Made by a program: the position numbers and the translations under genes
In this document: positions 43,139 to 52,301 of the stretch, one piece after another
Position numbering within the stretch: position 1 is the stretch's first letter
Layout of the letters: each line of letters starts with the position of its first letter
The notes under the pieces: model-generated
The model's input: only the letters and a program-made list of their open reading frames with translations
The model's database searches: none
What the model was told of the DNA's origin: nothing
Assembly: GCF_013415885.1 (NCBI RefSeq)
Contig: NZ_CP058910.1
Location: 4,278,001-4,342,000 of the forward strand
Length of the DNA stretch: 64,000 nt
Source: Halosimplex rubrum
GTDB taxonomy: Archaea; Halobacteriota; Halobacteria; Halobacteriales; Haloarculaceae
Direction of reading: 5' to 3'

Positions 43139-43882
43139 GTGCGCATCGAGAACAGCTTCATCCCGGTCGACGGCGTGGGCGAGCAGACCGAGCGGTCGCT
43201 GTGGGAGTCGGGGGTCACCCACTGGGACGCGTTCGACCCGTCGGCCGTCGGCGCCCGGCAGGCCGAGAACATCGAGTCGTTCGTCGCCACGGCCGCCGAG
43301 CGCCTCGACGACGGCGACGCCGCGTTCTTCCGCGAGCGGTTCCCCTCCGGCAGCCACTGGCGGTGTTACGAGAACTTCCGCGAGGAGACCTGCTTCCTCG
43401 ACATCGAGACGACGGGCCTCGACCAGCAACGGCACGACGTGACGGTCGTCGGGCTCCACACCCCCGGCGAGACGACGGCGCTGGTCGCGGACCGGGACCT
43501 GACCGCCGAGCGCCTGCAGACCCACCTCGACGACGCGAAACTGCTCGTGACGTTCAACGGCAAGCGCTTCGACGTGCCGTTCCTCGAATCGGCGTTCGGT
43601 GTGGACGTCGAGGTTCCCCACGTCGACCTGATGTACCCCTGCCGGCGGCTGGGGCTGACCGGCGGGCTGAAACGCATCGAGCGGGAGACGGGCATCGACC
43701 GCGACCGGCCGGACCTCTCGGGCGAGGACGCCGTCCGGCTCTGGCGGGAGTACGAACGGGGCGACGAGTCGGCCCTGGAGACGCTGGTGTCGTACAACCG
43801 CGACGACACGGAGAACCTCCGCGCCCTCGCCGACCGCGTCACCGACCGCCTCGACAGCGACGTGTTCGTCGCGCGGGAGTGA
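43139..43882 (+). CDS. YprB-like RNase H-fold 3'-5' exonuclease
   Basis: A 247-residue protein. Residues about 1-75 contain a helix-hairpin-helix-like segment (IPVDGVGEQTERSLWESGVTHWDAF), and residues about 80-240 are a DnaQ/YprB exonuclease fold: Exo I FLDIETTGLD, Exo II LVTFNGKRFDVPFLE, and Exo III-like VSYNRDDTENLRAL. The acidic catalytic residues are all present. The start is a GTG at 43139, since the longer frame upstream is an arginine-rich shadow. It probably trims DNA or RNA; no operon partner is visible. Confidence 0.88.
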   Translation: MRIENSFIPVDGVGEQTERSLWESGVTHWDAFDPSAVGARQAENIESFVATAAERLDDGDAAFFRERFPSGSHWRCYENFREETCFLDIETTGLDQQRHDVTVVGLHTPGETTALVADRDLTAERLQTHLDDAKLLVTFNGKRFDVPFLESAFGVDVEVPHVDLMYPCRRLGLTGGLKRIERETGIDRDRPDLSGEDAVRLWREYERGDESALETLVSYNRDDTENLRALADRVTDRLDSDVFVARE

Positions 43883-43996
43883 GAAGTATCCGCAGCGCCG
43901 GGACGCTCGGCCGAACGCCGGCGATTCCGGGCGGACGCAACCGACTCGCAAGCGGGATCTAAAGAAACTTAACGGTCCCTTACACACGGGTAGGAC

Positions 43997-45640
43997 ATGG
44001 ACGGCCCCTCCAAACGACTCGCTCGCGCGCTGTTCGCCGCCGTGCTGGTCCTCGCGGCGGGAGCGGTAGCGAGCAGCTACGCGACGGCGGAACCGAACGT
44101 CGCGCGGACACACGGGTCGCTCGCCGACGCGGGCGGGTCCGCGCCCGGCGCGACCGGCGTCGCGGGTCCCGAAGCGTCGCCGACCGGCGTCTCCGCGGGC
44201 CCGGGCGACTCCCGGCTCACCGACCCCGGCGGCTCGCCGGACGGCGCGGCCAGCGACGCCGACGGCCCCGTCCTCGTCGACCCCGCGGAGCACGACCAGC
44301 TCGACCTGACGGTCGTCGGAACCCAGGGGTTCTACGCCTCCGACGAACAGGCCGAGCTGGTCGCGTTCGACCGCTCCGGCGACGTGGCCTACTACGAGGA
44401 CGACTACCGCGTGTACTTCGACGTCGACCCGGTCGAAGGCCGACCCTACACCGTCGAGTACCTCGCCGCCGAACACCGCGACGGCGAGGCGTGTGCGACG
44501 GTTAGCACCGACCGGTGTACGTACAACGTCTTCGAGCGCGTGAACCTGACCACCGGCGAGACCGAGACCGTCTACGGCGAGCTCACGCCGAAGATCTACT
44601 CCGGCCGCTGGCACGACGTGGACCGCATCAACGACACGCACGTCGCCGTCGCGGACATCCTCCGCGACAGCGTCCGCGTGGTGAACGTGACGACCGACGA
44701 GACGGTGTACGAGTGGAACGCCTCCTCGTACTTCCCCGACGACGTGGGCGGCGCCGCCGGCGACTGGACGCACATCAACGACGTGGAGGTGCTCGCGGAC
44801 GGGCGGTTCATGGTTAGCGTCCGTAACATGGACCGGGTCGTGTTCCTCGAGCCCGGCGAGGGCGTCGACGCCAACTGGACGCTCGGCGAAGAGGACAACT
44901 ACGACATCCTCTACGAGCAGCACAACCCCGACTACATCCCGCCCGAGCGGGGCGGCCCCGCCATCACTGTCGCCGACTCGGAGAACAGCCGACTGCTGGA
45001 GTACCAGCGCGTCGACCCCGAGACGGGCGAGGCGACGACGGCGGCCGACGGCGAGTGGCGCCGGTCGTGGGGCTGGCGGGACAGCCGCCTCCAGTGGCCC
45101 CGCGACGCCGACCGCCTCCCGAACGGCAACACGCTGATCGTCGACACGCACGGCGACCGCATCGCCGAGATCAGCCCGGACGGGAGCGTGAACTGGAGCC
45201 ACACCGTCGGCATGCCCTACGACGTCGAGCGACTGGGGACCGGCGACGAGAGCGCGGGCGGGCACAGCATGCGGTCGATCCGGGACGAGCGCGGCACGAC
45301 CGCCGGCGGGTCGAGTTCGCGCTCGGGCGTCGGCGTCCCCCTGTTCCAGCCGGCCAACCCCGACGTCGGGTCCGATACCGTGCCGCCGGCCGGCCAGATC
45401 GTCCACCCCGACCGCGGCCCCGCCGAGACCGTCTGGGTCGCGCTCAAAGAGCTGACCCCGAGTCTCCTCGTCAACGGCGCGCTGTACGCCGCCCCCTCCT
45501 GGGTCCGGTTCACCGACCTGGCCTTCGGCGGGCTCGCCGTCCTGACCGTGCTCGCCTGGACCGGGACCGAGCTGTACTGGTCGCGATACGCCCCCCTCGC
45601 GTCCCTCCGGAACGGACTGCGCCGCGCCCGCGGTTCCTGA
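43997..45640 (+). CDS. Arylsulfotransferase (ASST)-like exported protein
   Basis: A 547-residue membrane-anchored protein: an N-terminal signal anchor (about 12-28), a Ser/Gly/Pro-rich linker, a beta-propeller (about 100-440), and a C-terminal helix (about 510-530) with an Arg-rich tail. The propeller carries ASST-like blocks: WHDVDRINDTHVAVADI, WTHINDVEVLADGRFMVSVRNMD, QHNPDYIPPERGGPAITVADSENSRLLEY and LQWPRDADRLPNGNTLIVDTHGDRI. These resemble arylsulfotransferase family proteins of haloarchaea; the catalytic His expected in the bacterial enzyme cannot be placed with certainty. Substrate unknown. Confidence 0.85.
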   Translation: MDGPSKRLARALFAAVLVLAAGAVASSYATAEPNVARTHGSLADAGGSAPGATGVAGPEASPTGVSAGPGDSRLTDPGGSPDGAASDADGPVLVDPAEHDQLDLTVVGTQGFYASDEQAELVAFDRSGDVAYYEDDYRVYFDVDPVEGRPYTVEYLAAEHRDGEACATVSTDRCTYNVFERVNLTTGETETVYGELTPKIYSGRWHDVDRINDTHVAVADILRDSVRVVNVTTDETVYEWNASSYFPDDVGGAAGDWTHINDVEVLADGRFMVSVRNMDRVVFLEPGEGVDANWTLGEEDNYDILYEQHNPDYIPPERGGPAITVADSENSRLLEYQRVDPETGEATTAADGEWRRSWGWRDSRLQWPRDADRLPNGNTLIVDTHGDRIAEISPDGSVNWSHTVGMPYDVERLGTGDESAGGHSMRSIRDERGTTAGGSSSRSGVGVPLFQPANPDVGSDTVPPAGQIVHPDRGPAETVWVALKELTPSLLVNGALYAAPSWVRFTDLAFGGLAVLTVLAWTGTELYWSRYAPLASLRNGLRRARGS

Positions 45641-46196
45641 CGACGGCCCACTGTTCTCACCGGCGTCCCCCGACCGACCAGCCGTTCGTGCCGTCTATCT
45701 CCGCCAGTCGTATCCGTATCACAGAATACTACGAGATCTGCCCGTTCGGATGAAGTACGAGTTCTTCGCACTTTTCGAAACCTTCGTTCGGATGTTCGAA
45801 ACACTGATTCAAGCACGTATCACCACGCTGTACGGCGATTTTCGGGTATCGGACGCTCCGGTGAAGGCGTCGACAGGTCGTCCAGATAGGATAGTCGAAA
45901 CGTCGAGATCTCTGCCGTGCGTATCTCTTCCGTGTCGTATTTCCGGATCCGACCCGAGACACCGTTCCGGACGCCACGGATCCGGATTGATACCAGAATA
46001 CGTATACGACTTCAGAAGTCTACGATTCTAAATATTCACTACGTATCGAGTAAACATCTGTGGTAACGGAACGGGAACCGGCGCGCTCGGTCCCTGGACG
46101 GACGGTGACAGGACGAGTGGTAGCAGAACGGACAGTGGCGGAGTCGACGATGGTGGAGCGAGCGACGACAGCGGGGGAGGTGACGGAGGAGCGGGC
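45641..46196. other. 556-bp convergent gap with AT-rich island; no gene supported
   Basis: From about 45720 to 46070 the sequence is clearly AT-richer than the genome. Open frames here (for example 93 codons on the plus strand from 45750) lack acidic bias and any family mark. Two TTCGAA palindromes with flanking repeats (CGAAACCTTCGTTCGGATGT and TTCGAAAC) lie at about 45775-45802. Nothing else is recognised. Confidence 0.5.
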
Positions 46197-48140
46197 TCAG
46201 ACTTCGGTGACGCGCTGGTAGTCGTCGTCGAGCGCCTGGGCGTCCTCTTCGAGCAGGGCGACGACGACGTACTCGGCGTACTCGGAGACGTAGTCGACGA
46301 GACGGGAGATGCGGTCGGAGTCGATGGCCTCGATGGAGTCCAGCAGGAGGAACGGGCACGTCTCGTACACGTCGTGGGTGAGATAGCCGGCGAGTGCGAA
46401 GATGAGCCCCGTCACTTCGCGTTCGGACTCGCTGAGGTGGTCGATGGAGTCCTCGTAGGTCGTGCCGTCGTCCGTCGAGCGGACGACGTGGAGGTCGAAG
46501 ACGGACTTCTCGACGCGGCGGCGTCCCTCCTTGACGCGCTCCTGTTTGCGCTCGATCCAGATCCGTTCGAGGTTCTCGTAGCCGAGCATCTCCAGCACCG
46601 ACTCCATGTGCTCGTTGAACTGGTCGACGGCTTCGGTCTCGATGCGGTCGATCCGGGTGCGGAGGTCCTCGATCCGGTCCTGCAGCTCCTCCCGCTCGGC
46701 CTTGAGGTCGTCGCGCCGGTCGAGTTCGGACTCGATGCGCTCGATCTCCTCGGAAACGTCCTCCAGGTCGTCCTGGCGGCGGCTGATCTCGAACTCCAGC
46801 TCGTTGGCCTCGCGGTGCAGGTCCAGCAGGTCGCTCTGGGTCTCGTCCTGGAGCTCGTTGACCTCGCCCTCGAGTTCGTCGATGCGGTCCTCCAGGCGGT
46901 CGCGGTCGGCCTCCAGGTCCTCGACGCGCTCGCGGCGCTGGCTCAGTTCGGACTCGGCGCGCTGGCGTCGGTCCTCGAGCTGCGAGCGCTGGCGCTGTTT
47001 CTCCTGATAGGTCGCCTTCTCGGTCTTCAGGTCGTCTATCTCCGACTGCAGGTCCTGGCGCTCGGAGAGCTTCGACTGGCGCAGGTCGCGGATGCGGTCG
47101 AGCGTCGTCTCCACGTCCGACTGGTCAACCTCGCTGCCGCAGGTCCAGCAGACGACCTGGTCGTCGACGAGCCGCTCGGTCAGCTCCTCGGCGTCGTCCT
47201 CGCCCCGCAGCGCGGCGACCACGTCGGAGCTCGTCCCCTCCAGCATCTCCTCGTTGAACTGGATCACCTTCTGCAGTTCGTTGACCGTCGAGTCCAGCGT
47301 CTGGCGCTGGTCGCGCAGTCGCCCGATACGGTCCTCGACCTCGCTCACGTCGCCCGCCACCTCCTCGGGGAGCTCGGCGAGCTCCGTCTCGACCTCCTCG
47401 ATCTCCGACTCCAGCGCGTCGATGCTCTCGCGCTCGCTGTCGAGGTTGTAGCGCACGTCCTCGAGGTCCGAGCGCGCTTCGCGGAACGACTCCAGCGCGT
47501 CCTCGAGTTCGGCCTTCTGGTCGCGGGTCGTCCCCACGTCCTGGTCGGCGTCGTCGATCTGCTCTTTCTTCTCGGTGAGCTCCTCGCGCTTGTCCTCGAT
47601 CTCACGCTCCAGCTCCTGGCGGCGCTCCTCCAGCTCCGGCAGAGAACTGCGCAGCGACTTGAGGTCGTCGAGGCGCTGCTCGAGCTCGTCGCGCTCGCCC
47701 TGCAACTGGTCGATCTCGGACTCGATGGCGGCGGTGTCCACCGGCCGCATGATGAGCTCGCGCAGGTTCTCGGTGCGTTCGACGGCCCGCCGGGCCTCGT
47801 TTGACTCCAGCAGGAAGACGAACAGATCGGCGATCTCCGCCTCCTCCAGGTAGGGGTCGCCGTTCGTGACGACGGTCCCGTTCTGTCGGGTGAGCGTCCG
47901 CGTGTACGTCTCCTCGCCGACGGTCAACTCGACGCGGCCCTCGTCGGCGTCACCTTTGAGCGAGACGTTGTCGCTCCCGAGGCCCGCCATGATGGCCTGC
48001 AGCAGCGACGTGCGATTCGTCGCGTTGCGACCCGTGAGGATCGTCACGCCCGCGGAAAACGACACGTCGGTCGCGTCGATCCCCCCGACGTTCTCGACGG
48101 CGACGTCTACTGACTTCGTCTTACTATCGGTCGCTCCCAT
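46197..48140 (-). CDS. sph3: Archaea-specific SMC-related protein (Sph family)
   Basis: A 647-residue SMC/Rad50-like protein. Head half 1 has a degenerate Walker A, LTGRNATNRTSLLQAI, with the P-loop lysine replaced by arginine. Long coiled coils (about 130-300 and 345-520) flank a hook with CWTCG (near residue 330), a possible zinc hook. Head half 2 has a signature-like LSESEREVTGL and Walker B-like FLLLDSIEAID. This matches the haloarchaeal Sph proteins. In Haloferax volcanii, Sph3 and its neighbour RdfA are reported to affect rod shape; the same gene pair is present here. A TATA box (CTTTATCC, minus strand near 48172-48165) precedes the ATG at 48140. Confidence 0.85.
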   Translation of the reverse strand: MGATDSKTKSVDVAVENVGGIDATDVSFSAGVTILTGRNATNRTSLLQAIMAGLGSDNVSLKGDADEGRVELTVGEETYTRTLTRQNGTVVTNGDPYLEEAEIADLFVFLLESNEARRAVERTENLRELIMRPVDTAAIESEIDQLQGERDELEQRLDDLKSLRSSLPELEERRQELEREIEDKREELTEKKEQIDDADQDVGTTRDQKAELEDALESFREARSDLEDVRYNLDSERESIDALESEIEEVETELAELPEEVAGDVSEVEDRIGRLRDQRQTLDSTVNELQKVIQFNEEMLEGTSSDVVAALRGEDDAEELTERLVDDQVVCWTCGSEVDQSDVETTLDRIRDLRQSKLSERQDLQSEIDDLKTEKATYQEKQRQRSQLEDRRQRAESELSQRRERVEDLEADRDRLEDRIDELEGEVNELQDETQSDLLDLHREANELEFEISRRQDDLEDVSEEIERIESELDRRDDLKAEREELQDRIEDLRTRIDRIETEAVDQFNEHMESVLEMLGYENLERIWIERKQERVKEGRRRVEKSVFDLHVVRSTDDGTTYEDSIDHLSESEREVTGLIFALAGYLTHDVYETCPFLLLDSIEAIDSDRISRLVDYVSEYAEYVVVALLEEDAQALDDDYQRVTEV

Positions 48141-48266
48141 GTGTACCGGTGGCCGTCAGCGGCGGATAAAGGTATTGCATCGTCGCTCCCGCTCGGATCC
48201 CCCGCCCGTCGAGACCACGCGATCCCAGTGCCGTCGCGGCGGAATTACACACATACGAGTGTAATG

Positions 48267-48887
48267 CTACTCGTCGACACGGCAGCGACAGCCGCCCCGT
48301 TCGATGAGGTCGATCGGGTCGTCCTGGCGGCCGCACTCCTGGCAGACTACCTGTACGTCGGCGATCACGTCGACGGGACCGACGTCCAGTCGCTCGGTCG
48401 ACCGGAGGTTCTCGACGTTGCGCCGGGTGACCGCGTTCAGTCGACTGGTGAGTCGCTGGATGGTCTCGACGGATTTCTCGCGCTGGTCGCCGTCGTCGCC
48501 GCCCTCGTACTCCGCGTTCCGGTAGTCCCGCAGGTAGGTGTGGACGGCGTAGTGGCTCACGAAGTCGTTCTGGAGGTCGTCGACGTCGATCCCCTCCCGT
48601 TCGAGCCGGTTGCGGGCCTGGGTGCGAGCCCCCTCGGTCACGTCGTCGCCGGTGAGCAGGTCGTAGATGTTCTCCAGTTCCCCCTGTAGCGTCACGACGC
48701 CCGCCTCGTCCATGGCGCTCTCCAGCACGCGCCGGTTGAAGAAGTCCGCGAGGTCGCGCAGGCTCTGCCGTTCCCGCCCCTCCCCCGTCCACCGTCGCTC
48801 CAGTTCCCGGCCCAAATCCCCCAGCTCGTACTCGCGGACGACCCGCTCTACCTTGTTGTCCGGGCGCTCGTCCTGTCGATTCGTCAT
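48267..48887 (-). CDS. rdfA: Rod-determining factor RdfA
   Basis: A 206-residue acidic protein matching haloarchaeal RdfA as I recall it: N-terminal helix YELGDLGRELERRWTGEGRERQSLRDLADFFN, middle TLQGELENIYDLLTGDDVTEGARTQARNRLEREGID, and a C-terminal zinc finger VVCQECGRQDDPIDLIERGGCRC. RdfA is reported to be needed for rod formation in Haloferax volcanii. The ATG at 48887 is preferred over a GTG two codons upstream. It lies 126 bases upstream of sph3 on the same strand; sph3 has its own promoter. Confidence 0.9.
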   Translation of the reverse strand: MTNRQDERPDNKVERVVREYELGDLGRELERRWTGEGRERQSLRDLADFFNRRVLESAMDEAGVVTLQGELENIYDLLTGDDVTEGARTQARNRLEREGIDVDDLQNDFVSHYAVHTYLRDYRNAEYEGGDDGDQREKSVETIQRLTSRLNAVTRRNVENLRSTERLDVGPVDVIADVQVVCQECGRQDDPIDLIERGGCRCRVDE

Positions 48888-49014
48888 GCACACCCGCTAC
48901 CACGGACTCGCTGATAGGTCTTCCGTTCGTCGCCCTCCCCACCGACCGCGGCCCGGTCGGCCGGAACCGGACCGCTCCGACGGCCCGAATCTCGACCCGA
49001 CCACTCACCCAGAA

Positions 49015-49098
49015 ATGTCCGATCCCAATAATACAATTATTTTTATGTTTTTGAGTGGTCCTATTCTCGCCCTCGTTTGGTATTTTTGGGGGTTATAG
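49015..49098 (+). CDS. Possible 27-residue single-span membrane peptide
   Basis: The frame reads MSDPNNTIIF followed by MFLSGPILALVWYFWGL and then a stop: a polar start and one hydrophobic helix. It lies in an AT-rich stretch between divergent rdfA and the metal ATPase end. The codons for the helix are Phe/Trp/Leu-rich, unlike random GC-rich sequence here, but so short a frame in AT-rich DNA can be chance. I know no family. Confidence 0.35.
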   Translation: MSDPNNTIIFMFLSGPILALVWYFWGL

Positions 49099-49298
49099 TC
49101 ACTACAGCGCGCTAAATTGCGGAAACATGCGGGCCTATCGGATCGTCGCGACTCGCGCGGAGTTGTTCGTATATCGGCGCTTATAGCCGCTCCGTAGGAT
49201 ATATTCGTGCCCTTCCGTATCGAACGCCGATAGTGCGAGATATGATCGTATTCTGTCTATTAGTATTTCGTAAAATATATCTCATGTTTCGAGCGAGC

Positions 49299-49383
49299 GG
49301 TCGCGGTGTCTCCGGTTCAGACGATCGCGGTGTCCCCGGTTCAGGAGGTCACGGTGTCACCGGTTCAGGCGGTCGCGGGGTCG
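49299..49383. repeat. 24-bp tandem repeat (about 3.5 copies) across a stop codon
   Basis: Units at 49299-49322, 49323-49346 and 49347-49370, plus a partial at 49371-49383, share the form GGTCGCGGTGTC-x-CCGGTTCAGGx. The period is 24 bases, eight codons, so the frame of the metal ATPase is kept. The gene's stop codon (49367-49365) lies inside the third unit, and the two units beyond it repeat a TGA in the same frame. Confidence 0.85.
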
Positions 49384-51815
49384 GGGCGGAGCCGGGCGAG
49401 TCGCATGGCGTTGCCGGTGACGGCGGTGGTCATGCCCACGTCGCCGGCCAGGACGACGAACCAGAGGGGGACGGCGACGAACGGGAGCGGGATGGCGACG
49501 GCCAGCGCGGCCTTCACGAGGAGGCTCCCCCAGACGTTCTGGCGGATGATCCCGTTGCCGGTGCGGGCGAGCCGGTGGAGGTACGGGAGCTTCGAGAGGT
49601 CGTCGCCCATCAGCGCCACGTCGGCGGTTTCCAGCGCGGTGTCGGTCCCCGCGGCGCCCATCGCGACCCCGACGGAGGCGGTCGCCAGCGCGGGCGCGTC
49701 GTTGATGCCGTCGCCGACCATCGCGACGGTGTCGTACTCCTCGCGGAGCGCCTCGACCCGGTCGACCTTCTCGTCGGGGAGCAGGTCGGCGTGGAACTCG
49801 TCGACGCCGACCCGCTCGGCGACCGCGCCGGCGGTCCGCTCGTTGTCGCCGGTGAGCATCACGAGGTGGTCGACGCCCTGCTCGCGCAGGCGCTCGACGG
49901 TCCGGCGGGCCTCCGGACGCACCTCGTCGGCGATGGCGACCACGCCCTCGATCTCCGCCTCGGTGCCGACGAGCACGACCGTCTTCCCCTCCGACTGGAG
50001 TCGGGGGACCGTCTCGACGAGGTCGACGCAGTCGTCGCGGTCCGCGCAGGGCGACTTCGCCGCCTCGACCGCGACACCCCCGTCGGTCACCGCCTCGCCG
50101 CCGGTCAGGTGGACGTGGCCCAGATCGAACCCCAGGTCCGCGAACAGCCCGGGCTTGCCGGCGTAGTGCGTGCGGCCGTCGAGGTCCGCGCGGACGCCCT
50201 TGCCGGTGATACTCTCGAAGTCGGTCACCTCGCGGTCCGCGACACCGCGCTCGTCGGCGTGGGCGACGATGGCGTCGCCGATGGGGTGTTCGCTCCGACG
50301 CTCGATAGCGCGGGCGCAGGCGAGTACGTTCGCCTCGTCGTTACCGTTGAGCCCGACCACGTCGGTCACCGACAGCTCGCCCGTGGTGAGCGTCCCCGTC
50401 TTGTCGAAGGCGACGGCGTCCACCTCGCCCATCGCTTCGAGGTGGTTGCCGCCCTTGATCAGCACGCCGTTTTTCGCCGCGCTCGTGACGCCCGAGACCA
50501 CGGTGACGGGCGTCGAGATGACGAACGCGCACGGGCAGGCGATGACGAGCAGGGAGATACCGCGGACGAACCACGTCGCCCAGCCGCCGCCGAGGACGAC
50601 CGGCGCGACGAACGTCGCCAGCAGGGCGGCGGCGACCACCGCGGGCGTGTAGTAGTCGGCGAAGCGCTCGACGAACTGCTCGCGGTCGGTCTTGTTCGCC
50701 TGGGCGTCCTCGACGAGTTCGACGATGCGGTCGATGGTCGTGTCGCCCGCCGCGGCGGTCGTCTCCACCGCGAGGAAGCCCTGTTCGTTGATCGTCCCGG
50801 CGAACACCTCGTCGCCGACCGCCTTGTCGACGGGGACGCTCTCGCCCGTGATCGGCGCCTGGTTGACCGCGCTCGACCCCTCCGTCACCGTCCCGTCCAT
50901 CGGGATCTTCTCGCCCGGCTCCACGAGGACGGTCTCGCCGACGGCCACGTCCTCGACGGGCACCTCGACGCGCTCGGTCTCGCCGTCGGGGCCGGTCGCC
51001 CGGCGGACCGTGGCGACATCGGGCGAGAGCGTCAGCAGCTCTTCGAGGGAGTTGCGTGCGCGGTCGACGGAATACCGTTCCAGCAGCTCGGCGACGTTGA
51101 AGAGGACGGCCAGCGACGCCGCCTCGACGTAGAAGTGCAGGTCGGGGACCGCCAGCGAGATCCCGGTCGCGCTCAGGATGGCGACCGACATCAGGAAGTC
51201 GATGTCGAGACTCAGGTTCCTCGCGGAGTAGTAGCCGTTGCGGACGATCACCTCGCCGCCCGCCAGCACCGCCAGCAGGTACAGCGCGTCCGCGACGGCC
51301 AGCTCCCGGCCCGCGACCGCGACGAGCGACCCGTTCAGCCCCGCGAGGCCGAACTGGACGAGCAGGCCGAGCCCGAGGAACAGACCGCTGAGCGCGGTCC
51401 TCTTCGCGCGGGCGCTCCGGAAGACGCTCCCGGCCCCGACCGCGGCGTCGTCCGCATCGCCGCTCGCGCTCGCGCTACCGTCGTCGGCGACCGGGTAGCC
51501 GGCGCTCTCGACCGCCGCGACGAGGTCGGCTCGGGTCGTCCGCTCGGCGTCGTAGGTGACCGTCGCCGTCCCCGCCGTCGGCCGCAGGTCCGTCGCGACG
51601 ACGCCCTCGCGGTCCGAGAGCGCCGCGTCGACCTTGCTCGCACAGGACGAGCAGTCCATCTCCGGGACCGAGAAGCGCACCTCCGCCCCCTCGTCGGCGT
51701 CGCCGCTCGCCGCCCCGGCGGCGGTGTCGCAGCCGTCGGACCCGCAGCACGCCTCCCCCGCGTCGGCAGCGTCGTGGTCGCCCCCGTCGGGGCGGTCCGG
51801 GTCGTCGTTCGTCAT
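49365..51815 (-). CDS. zntA: Heavy-metal P1B-type ATPase (Zn/Cd/Pb exporter)
   Basis: An 816-residue P1B-2 ATPase. It begins with a Cys-rich acidic segment (GEACCGSDGCD) and one HMA domain with the metal motif MDCSSCASK. Membrane and catalytic motifs are complete: IACPCAFV in TM6, phosphorylation DKTGTLTTG, ITGESVPVDK, SEHPIGDA, TGDNERTAG and VGDGINDAPAL. In the last helices, the Lys of SLLVKAALA and the Asp of AGDVGMTTAVTGNA fit the Zn2+/Cd2+/Pb2+ class rather than the copper class. The C-terminus RLRPDPATA is followed by a tandem repeat that contains the stop codon. A TATA-like TTAATAC is upstream of the ATG at 51815. Confidence 0.95.
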   Translation of the reverse strand: MTNDDPDRPDGGDHDAADAGEACCGSDGCDTAAGAASGDADEGAEVRFSVPEMDCSSCASKVDAALSDREGVVATDLRPTAGTATVTYDAERTTRADLVAAVESAGYPVADDGSASASGDADDAAVGAGSVFRSARAKRTALSGLFLGLGLLVQFGLAGLNGSLVAVAGRELAVADALYLLAVLAGGEVIVRNGYYSARNLSLDIDFLMSVAILSATGISLAVPDLHFYVEAASLAVLFNVAELLERYSVDRARNSLEELLTLSPDVATVRRATGPDGETERVEVPVEDVAVGETVLVEPGEKIPMDGTVTEGSSAVNQAPITGESVPVDKAVGDEVFAGTINEQGFLAVETTAAAGDTTIDRIVELVEDAQANKTDREQFVERFADYYTPAVVAAALLATFVAPVVLGGGWATWFVRGISLLVIACPCAFVISTPVTVVSGVTSAAKNGVLIKGGNHLEAMGEVDAVAFDKTGTLTTGELSVTDVVGLNGNDEANVLACARAIERRSEHPIGDAIVAHADERGVADREVTDFESITGKGVRADLDGRTHYAGKPGLFADLGFDLGHVHLTGGEAVTDGGVAVEAAKSPCADRDDCVDLVETVPRLQSEGKTVVLVGTEAEIEGVVAIADEVRPEARRTVERLREQGVDHLVMLTGDNERTAGAVAERVGVDEFHADLLPDEKVDRVEALREEYDTVAMVGDGINDAPALATASVGVAMGAAGTDTALETADVALMGDDLSKLPYLHRLARTGNGIIRQNVWGSLLVKAALAVAIPLPFVAVPLWFVVLAGDVGMTTAVTGNAMRLARLRPDPATA

Positions 51816-51914
51816 TACTCGAAGCTAGCCCGCCGGGACGTATTAACCCCGCTGCTACGATACGGGGGTAGATTAATTCATGTTGCTAAAATTATCGCGC
51901 TCGGTTAACAACCG

Positions 51915-52163
51915 CTATCGGTCCGGGTCGGTCTGTTCGTCGTCGGGGCCCCAGAGGTCGGTGTCGTCGGGGTCGCGGGCGCCCAGGTCCATCGGTCGGA
52001 TCCAGACGAACCATGCGGCGAGGACGACGCTGCCGTAGCCGACGGGCCAGACGAGGCTACCGAGCCCCTCGTAGCCCGCCGACTCGACGAGGCCGGCGAT
52101 CTGGCCGGTCAGCGCGACCCCGACGAGCAGTGCGAGCGCGAGCGTGATGTCTCCGCGGTCCAT
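51915..52163 (-). CDS. Small two-span membrane protein
   Basis: An 82-residue protein with helices at about 6-27 (TLALALLVGVALTGQIAGLV) and 36-54 (LVWPVGYGSVVLAAWFVWI), and an acidic tail rich in Asp/Pro (RDPDDTDLWGPDDEQ). The ATG at 52163 is chosen; the longer frame upstream is antisense-like and arginine-rich. Family unknown. It precedes the metal ATPase on the same strand by 99 bases, so co-transcription is possible. Confidence 0.7.
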   Translation of the reverse strand: MDRGDITLALALLVGVALTGQIAGLVESAGYEGLGSLVWPVGYGSVVLAAWFVWIRPMDLGARDPDDTDLWGPDDEQTDPDR

Positions 52164-52301
52164 TACCCGTCGATAGGACCGCTCGGCAGGTAAGCGGATC
52201 GGTCCGGTCGGGCATCGGTCGCCCGGTTCGATGCGGCAGCCGTCGAGTTCGCGGCGACGCCCATCCAAAACGACTTACTCGCCCCCGCCGTGGCTCCGGG
52301 C

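Noticed and set aside
45750-46031. 93-codon frame on the plus strand in the AT-rich gap
   Set aside because: Only the first 25 residues look protein-like; the rest is Arg/Ser/Pro-rich, with no family mark or ribosome-binding site.
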